Shown piece after piece: positions 14,894 to 22,149 of a DNA stretch of 22,508 bases (positions within the stretch are counted from its first letter, which is position 1; each line of letters begins with the position of its first letter). The DNA comes from an uncultured beta proteobacterium (GTDB lineage Bacteria > Pseudomonadota > Gammaproteobacteria > Burkholderiales > SG8-39), in the NCBI GenBank assembly GCA_903868285.1, contig CAIPUP010000361.1:1-22508 (forward strand), written 5' to 3'. Made by a program: the position numbers and the translations under genes. The notes below the pieces were generated by a model that saw nothing but the letters and a program-made list of their open reading frames with translations, was not told where the DNA came from and did no database searches.

Positions 14894-15970
14894 ATGACCA
14901 CTCTCACCTTGCTGCACACCTCCAACCATCTCAGCCCGGATCAATCCGCCACGCTGCGGCGCTGGCTGTGGATTTGCTGCCTGATGGTGCTGTGCATGAT
15001 CGTGGTGGGGGGCGTCACCCGGCTGACCCATTCTGGTTTGTCCATCGTCGAGTGGGCACCCATCGTCGGCACCCTGCCACCGCTCTCGGATCAGGACTGG
15101 CTACGCGCCTTCGCGCTCTATCAGCGCAGCCCGGAATACCTGCAGGTGAACTTCGGCATGACACTGGAACAATTCAAACCGATTTTCTGGTGGGAATGGG
15201 CGCACCGACTGCTGGGACGATTGATCGGACTGAGCGTGCTGCTGCCGCTGCTGTGGTTCGCCTGGCGTGGTGTGCTGCGTGGTGCGCTGCTGTGGCGCCT
15301 GTTCGGCATTGCGCTGCTGATCGGGGCCCAGGGCGCCATGGGCTGGTACATGGTGCAGTCCGGCCTGGTCGACGATCCGCGCGTCAGCCAGTTCCGGCTC
15401 ACCGCGCATCTGTCGTTGGCCTTCGTGATTCTGGGCAGCCTGCTATGGAGTGCGCTCGACTTATTGCCTGCGGATCAACATTCCCCGGGGCAAGGTATGT
15501 CAACCGGCACCCGCCATCTGCTGCGCAGCGTGCTGGCCGTGGTGGCTTGGATGATTGTCACCGGCGGCTTTGTTGCGGGTATTCGGGCGGGGCTTGCCTA
15601 CAACAGCTTTCCGCTGATGAACGGGCACTGGATACCGGATGAAATCCTGCTGCTCGAACCGTGGTGGAAAAACTTTTTCTGGAACATGGCCACAGTGCAG
15701 TTTGACCATCGCATCGGGGCATGGCTGCTGGCGCTGATGGTGCCGTGGCTGAGCTGGCGCGTACTGCATGAGTCTGTAACGGCACGGGCCAAACTGGCAG
15801 TCAGCCTGCTGCTGGGCATGCTGCTGATACAGGTCATCCTGGGTATCAGCACCTTGCTGTTACGCGTGCCCGTAGCCTTGGGAGCTGCACATCAGGGAGG
15901 CGCCGCCCTGCTGTTCATGGCAACGCTGTTTACCTGGCACAGCCTGCGCCGCTCAGGAAGCCGCGCTTAG
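14894..15970 (+). CDS. ctaA: Heme A synthase, Cox15/CtaA family
   Basis: A 358-aa inner-membrane enzyme converting heme O to heme A for aa3-type cytochrome oxidase. There are about eight hydrophobic segments. Four conserved histidines at His104 (EWAHRLLGR), His172 (LTAHLSLAF), His272 (VQFDHRIGAW) and His333 (GAAHQGGA) are the heme ligands of the two half-domains. The loop SPEYLQVNFGMTLEQFKPIF is typical of the proteobacterial/mitochondrial Cox15 type, and the cysteine pair of Bacillus CtaA is absent. The start at 14894 is chosen to begin just before the first helix; there is no strong ribosome binding site, and the frame is open upstream to 14747. No other cytochrome oxidase assembly gene is in the window. 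Confidence 0.93.
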   Translation: MTTLTLLHTSNHLSPDQSATLRRWLWICCLMVLCMIVVGGVTRLTHSGLSIVEWAPIVGTLPPLSDQDWLRAFALYQRSPEYLQVNFGMTLEQFKPIFWWEWAHRLLGRLIGLSVLLPLLWFAWRGVLRGALLWRLFGIALLIGAQGAMGWYMVQSGLVDDPRVSQFRLTAHLSLAFVILGSLLWSALDLLPADQHSPGQGMSTGTRHLLRSVLAVVAWMIVTGGFVAGIRAGLAYNSFPLMNGHWIPDEILLLEPWWKNFFWNMATVQFDHRIGAWLLALMVPWLSWRVLHESVTARAKLAVSLLLGMLLIQVILGISTLLLRVPVALGAAHQGGAALLFMATLFTWHSLRRSGSRA

Positions 15971-15993
15971 GCAGCGCTGCAAGTCGTCCTGAC

Positions 15994-16308
15994 TCAGTTA
16001 CCCTCGGCCGAACCCGGTGCTGCAGCCGGATTCCACTGCCCGCGTCGCATGCGGGTAATTTTCACCGACTTGAACAATCCGGCACGGCGAAATGGTTCGT
16101 TCTTCGACCAGGCTTCGGCAGTCGCCAGGTCTGGCACATTGAGAATCAACACGCTGCCAGTGCGCGTCGCGCCATCCTCGGCCAAGGTAGCACCACCGAG
16201 CACCAGAATGTCTTTGTGCTGCTCAAGATAGGCAAAGTGCGCCGCCTTGGTGGCGGCACGGATGGCCAGGGAGTCGGGACCATCTTCCTGATAAATGATG
16301 TAGAGCAT
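15994..16308 (-). CDS. YciI-like domain protein
   Basis: A 104-aa small cytoplasmic protein of the YciI fold (dimeric ferredoxin-like alpha/beta). It starts MLYIIYQEDGPDSLAIR, with the typical HFAYLEQHKDILVLGGA and LILNVPDLATAEAWSKNEPFRRAGLF segments and the basic TRMRRGQWN ending. The conserved histidine (HFAYLEQH) and the Asp in NVPD are the residues proposed as an active site in this family. The biochemical function is uncertain for most members. The gene lies convergent to ctaA with a 23-bp gap and about 65 bp downstream of a strong terminator, so it needs its own promoter. The ribosome binding site is weak. Confidence 0.85.
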   Translation of the reverse strand: MLYIIYQEDGPDSLAIRAATKAAHFAYLEQHKDILVLGGATLAEDGATRTGSVLILNVPDLATAEAWSKNEPFRRAGLFKSVKITRMRRGQWNPAAAPGSAEGN

Positions 16309-16375
16309 GGCTGTGCAGACTTTCAGTAAGCCTTTCAGGCAATGATCGCAACACGATCACACGCTGTGACAGGCG

Positions 16376-16405
16376 AAAAAAAAGCAGGGCCGAAGCCCTG
16401 CTTTT
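16376..16405 (-). terminator. Strong rho-independent terminator of the small peptide gene
   Basis: On the minus strand a GC-rich stem (GCAGGGC / GCCCTGC, 16384-16390 and 16395-16401) is closed by a TTCG tetraloop, extended by four A-T pairs, and followed by eight Ts (16383-16376). This is a textbook intrinsic terminator with a very stable UUCG loop. It lies 16 bp after the stop of the 39-codon gene. Confidence 0.92.
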
Positions 16406-16421
16406 CACGAAACAAGAAAAC

Positions 16422-16541
16422 TTACTTCTTGGCTTCGGCTTTCTTCTCGGCCTTCTTCTCGTCCTTCTTGTCGGCAGCGATGGCGCTCAGGCTGGCAACA
16501 GCGAACATAGCGGTCAGAACGATTGCGAACAGCTTTTTCAT
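16422..16541 (-). CDS. Small exported Lys/Glu/Ala-rich protein (39 aa)
   Basis: A 39-codon gene. The product starts MKKLFAIVLTAMFAVASLSA and has a clear signal peptide with a likely cut after AIAA (about residue 23). This leaves a mature peptide of about 16 residues made only of Lys, Glu, Asp and Ala (two KKAE repeats). Support for it being real: GGAG seven bases before the ATG, a consensus-like promoter upstream, and a strong terminator just after the stop. The strong flanking signals suggest high expression. I do not recognise a named family; similar tiny exported Lys-rich peptides occur in Burkholderiales genomes as hypothetical proteins. The function is unknown. Confidence 0.85.
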   Translation of the reverse strand: MKKLFAIVLTAMFAVASLSAIAADKKDEKKAEKKAEAKK

Positions 16542-16637
16542 TTTCTCTCTCCTACCCTATTGAAAAGAACATCTCTATTAACAGAAACGCGGTGCAGGTT
16601 GCCCGGTTTCGACCCGGGACGAACCCAAGGACGGCGG

Positions 16638-16667
16638 ATATTAACGCGAGATTTCCGGTTTTGCCAA
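16638..16667 (-). promoter_or_regulatory. Sigma70 promoter of the small peptide gene
   Basis: On the minus strand TTGGCA (16667-16662) and TAATAT (16643-16638) are separated by 18 bp. Transcription would begin near 16631, leaving a 5' leader of about 90 nt. That leader contains a small hairpin (CCCGG / CCGGG, around 16594-16618). Confidence 0.55.
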
Positions 16668-16776
16668 GCCCTGCTGAAAAATCATTGACTTACCCGCCAA
16701 AGTGGCCCGCTAAAGGGCTTTATCGGCACCAACAAGGTACTCCCGGGACATTCAGGGGGAAAAGACAAATATTCAT

Positions 16777-16782
16777 TATAAT
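16777..16782 (+). promoter_or_regulatory. Perfect TATAAT -10 box 9 bp before the M14 peptidase start
   Basis: A consensus TATAAT ends nine bases before the ATG at 16792, and there is no Shine-Dalgarno sequence between them. If used, the transcript would start at or within a few bases of the AUG and be leaderless. The -35 region is poor, so confidence is limited. Confidence 0.35.
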
Positions 16783-16791
16783 CAAGCACTT

Positions 16792-18006
16792 ATGAAAAAT
16801 TTCACGACATCCCCCCAGCCTGTGGTTTCAAGCCATTTCGACGCCGGCGCGATCGAGCAATTGGCGCCCGCCGAGCGCCTGCCCGAGGCCTGGCGATTGC
16901 GCCTTGCCATCCGTCAGGACTCGCATGCCGAGTTCCGACAATGGTTTCATTTCCGCTTGTCGCAGGTACGCGATCAGGCTCTGCAACTGCGCTTTGAAAA
17001 CGCCGGGCAATGCACTTATGTCGAAGGCTGGCGCGGTTATCAGGTGGTGGCCTCCTACGATCAGCAGCATTGGTTTCGACTGCCCACGCAATTCGATGGC
17101 CAGACCATGCAGGTAGACATCAAACCGCAACGCGACGTGCTGTGGCTGGCCTATTTCGAGCCCTATCCACAACAACGTCATCAAGCACTGCTGGGGAAAA
17201 TTTCTGCCGAAACCGGCGTTCATATCGAACGCTTGGGTAGCACTGTCGAAGGACGCGATCTTGATCTGGTTCGTATCGATGACGGCCACAACGTATTACC
17301 AGCGCCGGTGTGGGTCATCGCACGCCAGCATCCCGGCGAATCGATGGCGCAGTGGTTTGTCGAAGGGCTGATCGAACGACTGCTGGATACAAGCGATCCC
17401 GTAGCGCGGCGGGCGCGGCAACTGGCGGCGTTCTGCCTGGTACCCAACATGAATCCGGACGGCAGCGTGCGCGGCAATCTGCGCTGCAATGCGGCCGGCG
17501 CCAATCTCAATCGCGAATGGGTGAGCCCCGACGCCAAGCGCAGCCCCGAAGTGCTGCTGGTGCGCCAGTGCATGCAGCAAACCGGTGTGTCGGCTTTCCT
17601 GGATGTGCATGGCGACGAAGGCCTGCCCTGGGTGTTCGTGGTGGGCAACGAGATGCTGCCCGGCTTCACACCAGACCAAGCTGCTGAACAAGCGGCGTTC
17701 ATTGCCGCCTTCAAGCAGGCCAGCCCGGATTTCCAGGACGTGCATGGCTATGCCTCGGGCAAATACTCCGAGCAGGCCTTGCGTCTGGCATCGAAGTGGG
17801 TCGGCCACAGCTTCGGCTGCCTGTCGCTGACCCTGGAGATGCCGTTCAAGGACAACAACGGCCTGCCGAATGCCGAATGCGGCTGGAGCGGCGAGCGCAG
17901 TCGCCAACTTGGCGCAGCAAGTCTGCTGCCACTGCTGCAATGCCTGGAGCGACGTGCGCGCAACCAGGCGCACAGCGTCGACAGCGGAGCCAGTCATGCT
18001 GCATGA
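16792..18006 (+). CDS. M14-family carboxypeptidase, cytosolic carboxypeptidase (CCP)-like
   Basis: A 404-aa predicted cytoplasmic zinc carboxypeptidase without signal peptide. Residues 1-130 form the beta-rich N-terminal domain typical of the CCP/Nna1 branch. The catalytic domain shows zinc ligands His180 and Glu183 in HPGE and His273 in DVHGDE, the substrate-binding NPDG-x-RGN and NLNREW segments, and the catalytic Glu349 in LTLEMPF. All key residues are present, so it should be active. Eukaryotic relatives remove glutamates from tubulin tails; bacterial substrates are poorly known. The ATG at 16792 is the only good start but lacks a ribosome binding site. Its end overlaps the following permease gene by 11 bp, so they are co-transcribed. 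Confidence 0.9.
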   Translation: MKNFTTSPQPVVSSHFDAGAIEQLAPAERLPEAWRLRLAIRQDSHAEFRQWFHFRLSQVRDQALQLRFENAGQCTYVEGWRGYQVVASYDQQHWFRLPTQFDGQTMQVDIKPQRDVLWLAYFEPYPQQRHQALLGKISAETGVHIERLGSTVEGRDLDLVRIDDGHNVLPAPVWVIARQHPGESMAQWFVEGLIERLLDTSDPVARRARQLAAFCLVPNMNPDGSVRGNLRCNAAGANLNREWVSPDAKRSPEVLLVRQCMQQTGVSAFLDVHGDEGLPWVFVVGNEMLPGFTPDQAAEQAAFIAAFKQASPDFQDVHGYASGKYSEQALRLASKWVGHSFGCLSLTLEMPFKDNNGLPNAECGWSGERSRQLGAASLLPLLQCLERRARNQAHSVDSGASHAA

Positions 18007-18805
18007 AGCCGGCATTCTGTCGCAGTCGCTGGTCTCGCTGTCTTTGCTGGCTTTGCTATTTCTGTGTGTCTGCGCCATCGCAGCCGGTTTCCTCAACGCC
18101 ACAGTGGGTGGCGGCGGGCTGGTGATGCTACCGGCGCAACTGGCTGCCGCTGGTCCGCAGGTATCGATACCGACCATTTTTGGTACCAACAAATTTCAGG
18201 CGCTGTTTGGCAATGCATCGGCCGCACTCGGTTTTTCACGGCGCGTTCCCATCGAGTGGTCCTTCGTCCTGCCCTGTGCCGCGCTGGGTACGGCCTGCTC
18301 GATCTTTGGTGCCACGCTGATCAATCAACTGCCAGCCTCGGTACTGCGACCGCTGATCGTGATTCTGCTGACGCTGATTGCGCTCTATACCGGACTGCAA
18401 CCCAATCTCGGCCAGCAGGCGCGTAGCGCACCAGCCGGACGTCATCGCCGATGGCTGACGGTGTTGCTGATTGCCATCACCAGCGTCTACGAGGGCTTTT
18501 TTGGTCCGGGTGGCGGCACCTTCCTGATGCTGATCCTGGTACGCGTCTACGGCATGGATTTTCTGAGTTCAGTCGCGCATTCCAAGATCATCAACTTCGC
18601 CACCAATACCGGCGCACTGGTGGTGTTTGCCTGGAATGGCCGCATCGACTACATGCTCGGCGGCATCCTCGCGCTATTTGCGCTGGTCGGCTCGCACATC
18701 GGCCTGCGCGTGGCCATGAAAGGCGGCAACCGCCTGATCCGCTGGCTGTTCCTGGGCATCGTCGGCGCGCTGATCCTCAAGCTGGGTTGGGATACCTGGG
18801 CTTGA
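17996..18805 (+). CDS. TauE/SafE (TSUP) family membrane permease
   Basis: A 269-aa inner-membrane protein with about eight hydrophobic segments in two repeats. It carries the family motifs GFLNATVGGGGLVMLPA and, in the second half, FFGPGGGTFLML, followed by SKIINFATNTGAL. TSUP proteins move small anions such as sulfite, sulfoacetate or other organosulfur or carboxylate compounds; the substrate here is unknown. The ATG at 17996 has GGAG six bases upstream and overlaps the M14 peptidase gene by 11 bp; a longer in-frame extension would lie wholly inside that gene and is rejected. It is convergent with the next gene, with only 13 bp between the stops. Confidence 0.9.
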   Translation: MLHEAGILSQSLVSLSLLALLFLCVCAIAAGFLNATVGGGGLVMLPAQLAAAGPQVSIPTIFGTNKFQALFGNASAALGFSRRVPIEWSFVLPCAALGTACSIFGATLINQLPASVLRPLIVILLTLIALYTGLQPNLGQQARSAPAGRHRRWLTVLLIAITSVYEGFFGPGGGTFLMLILVRVYGMDFLSSVAHSKIINFATNTGALVVFAWNGRIDYMLGGILALFALVGSHIGLRVAMKGGNRLIRWLFLGIVGALILKLGWDTWA

Positions 18806-18818
18806 ACGGCAGCGCCTG

Positions 18819-19520
18819 TCAGCGCACCGCCTTGCCATCCTCGAATTTCTCGCTCGCAGCCTGGCCCGACCAGGTCTGCGGCGGATAGAAATCGCGAAAG
18901 TCGTCCACCACACGCTGGAACGGGAAATCGCTCCAGGTGCCATGGTCCTTGACGTATTCCATATGCCGGCGCTGACGGGCATCGAACTGCTGAAACACGG
19001 CATCAGCCGTGCCATCAAAGTCCGTTGGCAATACATCAAAGCGCTGACACAGCTCAATGTTGAATGCCGGCGCCGCCTTGACCCAGCGCCCTTCCAGATG
19101 CATCACGGCATAGCCGTGGTGCAGGAACAAGGTCTTGCCACCCATGCGTTCACGCAGCTTTTCAGTCGTGAGATGGTTCACCACATCGGACAGTCCGATA
19201 CCCGTCGGTATCCCCACCGCCCGTGCCGCCGCCGCCAGCAGTATGGCCTTGGGAATGCAAAAGCACGGACCACCCTGCAACACCTTGCTGGCGGTATAGG
19301 TCTCGGGACGCAGCGTGATATTGAATGGGTCATAACGCCAGCCGTCGCGCACCGCGTAGTACAGCTTGACCGCACGACCGATGGCAGTCGATTCGCCCGC
19401 CACGCTGCGCTCGGCAAACTCGCGCACCGCCGGGTGGTCGCTATCGATGAAAGCGGTGCTGGCAAGGTAGGCCGCATCCGGTTGCGGAACTTCACCCGGT
19501 GGCGTGTATTGCATGGTCAT
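18819..19520 (-). CDS. Transglutaminase-like (papain-fold) domain protein
   Basis: A 233-aa cytoplasmic protein with the transglutaminase core: nucleophile Cys88 in GGPCFCIPKA (C-x3-A), the GIPTGIGLSDV strand and His135 in HGYAVMHLEGRWVKAAPAFN. The usual catalytic Asp after the W is replaced by Ala150 (WVKAAP in place of W-x-x-x-DP), so activity or the third residue differs from the canonical triad. Family members act as proteases, amidases or cross-linking enzymes; I cannot tell which. The ATG at 19520 has GGAAGGAA upstream; an in-frame ATG at 19595 would overlap the preceding gene. It lies 22 bp after the SET-domain gene and is probably in the same operon. Confidence 0.85.
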   Translation of the reverse strand: MTMQYTPPGEVPQPDAAYLASTAFIDSDHPAVREFAERSVAGESTAIGRAVKLYYAVRDGWRYDPFNITLRPETYTASKVLQGGPCFCIPKAILLAAAARAVGIPTGIGLSDVVNHLTTEKLRERMGGKTLFLHHGYAVMHLEGRWVKAAPAFNIELCQRFDVLPTDFDGTADAVFQQFDARQRRHMEYVKDHGTWSDFPFQRVVDDFRDFYPPQTWSGQAASEKFEDGKAVR

Positions 19521-19542
19521 GAAACTTCCTTCCTGCGCTGTT

Positions 19543-20028
19543 TTATTTGCGTTCCTTCGGCCCGAGCAAGGTGCCGCGACATGTCTTGTTGCCACACCAG
19601 CAGGGAAAACGCTTTTTCACCGCAGCGGTATAGCGTTCCTCGAATTGCAGGTTGTAGTCGTAATTCAATTCCTGCCCGGGTTTGATGTGACGGATGGCCT
19701 CGATGAAGATACGGCCCTTGTCGTCCACCGCTTCGCAATTCGGGGCACAGGAATGGTTGATCCATCGCGCCGAATTGCCATCGATATTGCCGTCGATCAC
19801 CATGTCATCGTCCAGACTGAACAAAAAGGTGTGTTCCGGCTCGCCCTTGGGCGCTTCGGGGTAATCGGCACTGGCATCGACCCAGGTCCGGTGCTTGCCC
19901 TTGTACTCGATGATGCGCTCACCCTTGCGAATATCCACCAGCGCAAATACACCGTTGCCATGAATCTTGGAATGCCGCACTGCGAATCGCGGCCCGGATA
20001 CTGCACTGGATTTTTTTCGGCTGGTCAT
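19543..20028 (-). CDS. SET-domain protein lysine methyltransferase
   Basis: A 161-aa compact SET protein predicted to transfer methyl groups from S-adenosylmethionine to lysine. Visible motifs are HGNGVF (23-28, SAM-binding), NHSCAPN (91-97), the catalytic YDY (123-125) after GQELN, and a post-SET zinc cluster C-x-C-x4-C (Cys143, 145 and 150) that works with Cys94. All core residues are present and the protein is almost only the domain, as in other bacterial SET proteins. There is no clear ribosome binding site at the ATG at 20028, but the SET start fits. It precedes the transglutaminase-like gene by 22 bp. The bacterial target is unknown; ribosomal or histone-like proteins are possibilities. 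Confidence 0.9.
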   Translation of the reverse strand: MTSRKKSSAVSGPRFAVRHSKIHGNGVFALVDIRKGERIIEYKGKHRTWVDASADYPEAPKGEPEHTFLFSLDDDMVIDGNIDGNSARWINHSCAPNCEAVDDKGRIFIEAIRHIKPGQELNYDYNLQFEERYTAAVKKRFPCWCGNKTCRGTLLGPKERK

Positions 20029-20071
20029 GCTCTGGCTGCCCTTGGTGGAAAGCTGCGCATCCTACAGAACG

Positions 20072-20102
20072 CGCCGGGCTGCGCATGGATTTTCATCCGG
20101 CG
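20072..20102. repeat. Inverted repeat between SET gene and cox-like operon
   Basis: The arms cgccgg (20072-20077) and ccggcg (20097-20102) bracket a 19-nt loop that itself can form a short ggat/atcc stem. It lies 26 bp after the end of the minus-strand molybdenum hydroxylase operon. The position suits a transcription end but no T-run is present. Confidence 0.25.
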
Positions 20103-20128
20103 TTGCATACCGCAACTGAAGCAGGAGT

Positions 20129-21280
20129 TCAGCCTTGCAGCCAGCGCGTCACGCGCCGCCAAACGATGCGCCACAGGCTTGGCGTCTCGGCGGGCAGTTG
20201 GGCCACCGCTTCAGCGCTATCGGCGCGTTGCAGGTTCTGGCCAAAAATACGTGACATTTCAGACACATAGTCATTCACCAAGGCATTGCGCGAGAACTGC
20301 GCCAGCGGTCCGGCCAGGCGAAACCGCAAGTCATAGCGCAAGCGACTGCCCGTCGCATGGGACAGCACCTGATACGACATCTGCGTCTGCACCAGGGTGC
20401 CCGAACGACGATCACTACCTTCAGCCCGCATCTCGCCTTGTTGCAACGCAGGCTGCAGCGACAATTCGGCACGCATGGCGAACTGCGCCTGCATCGGACC
20501 GAATCGAATCTGCATCTCGCCAATCGCACGCGAACCCACCAACTGACTGATGGAAGCACCTGGCAGGCAACGCGCCACCAGCGCAAGATCGGCAACACGC
20601 TGCCAGAGCGCCTGTGCCGGAATGGCGAAGTCCAACTCGCGATCCACCCGCAACCACTGCTCGACACCATCAAAGGCAAATGATGGCCAGTCCTGTATCT
20701 CGCTGGTTGCCTGCTGCGCCAGCCCTGGGTTCGATGTCAAACCAGTCGTGGATTGCGGCATTGGCAACGCGCCATCCTGCTTGTGCTGCAATACCAACTG
20801 GATGGCATTGACGATGCCAACGTAACCAGTGCAGCGACAGATATTGCCGGCCAGTTCATTACGTACCCGTTCGCTGTCAGGCCCCGGCAGACGCAACACG
20901 ATGTCCCGCGCAGTGCACAGCATGCCGGGTGTGCAGTAACCGCATTGCAGCGCGTGCTGGGTATGAAAGGCCTGGCGCAAATCCGCCATCACCGCATCAT
21001 CGGCATAGCCCTCGATGGTGGTGACCCTGGCACCATCGCAGGAAGCCGCCAGGGTGATGCATGAACGTTGCGGCGTGCCGTCGATCAATACCGTGCAGGC
21101 ACCGCACACCCCATGCTCACAAGACAAATGCGTGCCCGTCAGCCCAAGGTCCTTGCGCAATGCATCCGCCAGGCTGGTGCGCGGCTCGCAGCGCAGCTGC
21201 ACGGACTCGTCGTTGACCCGCATGCGCAGTTGCAGCACAGGGCGATGCGCCTCACGGTCTTCCACCTGGCTCGTGCTCAT
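20129..21280 (-). CDS. [2Fe-2S] subunit of molybdenum hydroxylase fused to CoxG-like SRPBCC domain
   Basis: A 383-aa fusion. Residues about 15-165 are a CoxS-type two-cluster iron-sulfur subunit: Cys54, Cys59, Cys62 and Cys74 for the plant-type [2Fe-2S] cluster, and Cys113, Cys116, Cys148 and Cys150 (QCGYC and ICRCTGY) for the second, next to the molybdenum cofactor. After a linker rich in Gln/Ser/Thr, residues about 210-350 are a CoxG-like SRPBCC domain (FAIPAQALWQRVADLALVARCLPGA). In the CO dehydrogenase system CoxG is a separate protein linked to membrane attachment. The ATG at 21280 overlaps the FAD subunit stop as ATGA; an in-frame extension to 21340 is rejected. The operon is L-M-S(G). 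Substrate unknown. Confidence 0.9.
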   Translation of the reverse strand: MSTSQVEDREAHRPVLQLRMRVNDESVQLRCEPRTSLADALRKDLGLTGTHLSCEHGVCGACTVLIDGTPQRSCITLAASCDGARVTTIEGYADDAVMADLRQAFHTQHALQCGYCTPGMLCTARDIVLRLPGPDSERVRNELAGNICRCTGYVGIVNAIQLVLQHKQDGALPMPQSTTGLTSNPGLAQQATSEIQDWPSFAFDGVEQWLRVDRELDFAIPAQALWQRVADLALVARCLPGASISQLVGSRAIGEMQIRFGPMQAQFAMRAELSLQPALQQGEMRAEGSDRRSGTLVQTQMSYQVLSHATGSRLRYDLRFRLAGPLAQFSRNALVNDYVSEMSRIFGQNLQRADSAEAVAQLPAETPSLWRIVWRRVTRWLQG

Positions 21281-22149
21281 GCGCTCTCCGGCTTCTTGGT
21301 CACTGCCTGATCTGCCGTGCCGCCCGGCTGCGCCAGGCATTGCATCAGGGCCCGCTGCAAGGCCACGACATGCCGGTGCACAAACACCGCCTCAGCATTG
21401 GGTAATTGCTCCTGTAGTGCCTGCCCCAAGCGCAGGCGCACCACCTCGGCTGCAGGGAGTGGCTGTTGCAGCAGATCGGTGACGCCCTGCACCAGCAGCG
21501 GCCGCGCCTCGATAGCCCCCGACAGCACGCAATGCCAGCCCAGTCCGGGATCGCTCACCACCACGCCGATGGCATCCGCAAACTCACCGACCTTGGCGCA
21601 AATCTTGTAATAGCCCCAGCGCAACGCCGTGGTAAATGCAGGCAATTCGACCGCCAGCAACATCTCATCGGACTGCAATGCGGTGTGAAATGGCCCGCGC
21701 ACAAACTCTGGCATCGACAGGCGGCGCTCTTGTTTTGCGTTTTGCAAAATCACCTGGGCACCGAGCGCAGTCAGCGCATTGACCCAGTCTGCAGCCGGAT
21801 CGCAATGCGCCAGGCTGCCACCGAGCGTGCCGCGATTACGGATGGCGCGGTAGGCGATATTGCGTGCGACATATCGCAACATGCCCTGGGTGGTGTCGGG
21901 CAAAACCCCATCCTCAATCTCGGCATGCGTCACTGCCGCACCAATCCGCAATCGTCCCTGCAGGAGATTGGTGGCACGCATTGCCGCCAGCTGACGCACC
22001 TCCAGCAGGCTCTGCGGTTGCACCAGCCGCAAGTTGAGCATGGGTCCGAGGGACTGACCGCCGGCAATGCACAGCGCGCCATCGGCACGTGCACGCAGCG
22101 CCTGCGGCAAATCGGTGGCGCGTTGCCAATTAAAAGCGACCGGCTTCAT
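21277..22149 (-). CDS. FAD-binding subunit of xanthine/CO dehydrogenase family
   Basis: A 290-aa middle subunit (CoxM type) that passes electrons from the iron-sulfur clusters to FAD. The flavin motifs are AGGQSLGPMLNLRL (from residue 29) and NRGTLGGSLAHCDPAADW (about 105-122), both diagnostic. The C-terminal domain follows the CO dehydrogenase flavoprotein C-terminal pattern. It overlaps the large-subunit gene by 4 bp on one side and the iron-sulfur subunit gene by 4 bp on the other, so the three are strictly co-translated. The length fits the family. The electron acceptor cannot be identified from the sequence. Confidence 0.93.
   Translation of the reverse strand: MKPVAFNWQRATDLPQALRARADGALCIAGGQSLGPMLNLRLVQPQSLLEVRQLAAMRATNLLQGRLRIGAAVTHAEIEDGVLPDTTQGMLRYVARNIAYRAIRNRGTLGGSLAHCDPAADWVNALTALGAQVILQNAKQERRLSMPEFVRGPFHTALQSDEMLLAVELPAFTTALRWGYYKICAKVGEFADAIGVVVSDPGLGWHCVLSGAIEARPLLVQGVTDLLQQPLPAAEVVRLRLGQALQEQLPNAEAVFVHRHVVALQRALMQCLAQPGGTADQAVTKKPESA

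Noticed and set aside
16594..16618. Segment resembling a tRNA T arm (ggtttcgacccggg) in the small peptide leader
   Set aside because: No acceptor or anticodon arm around it; it is just a short CCCGG/CCGGG hairpin.
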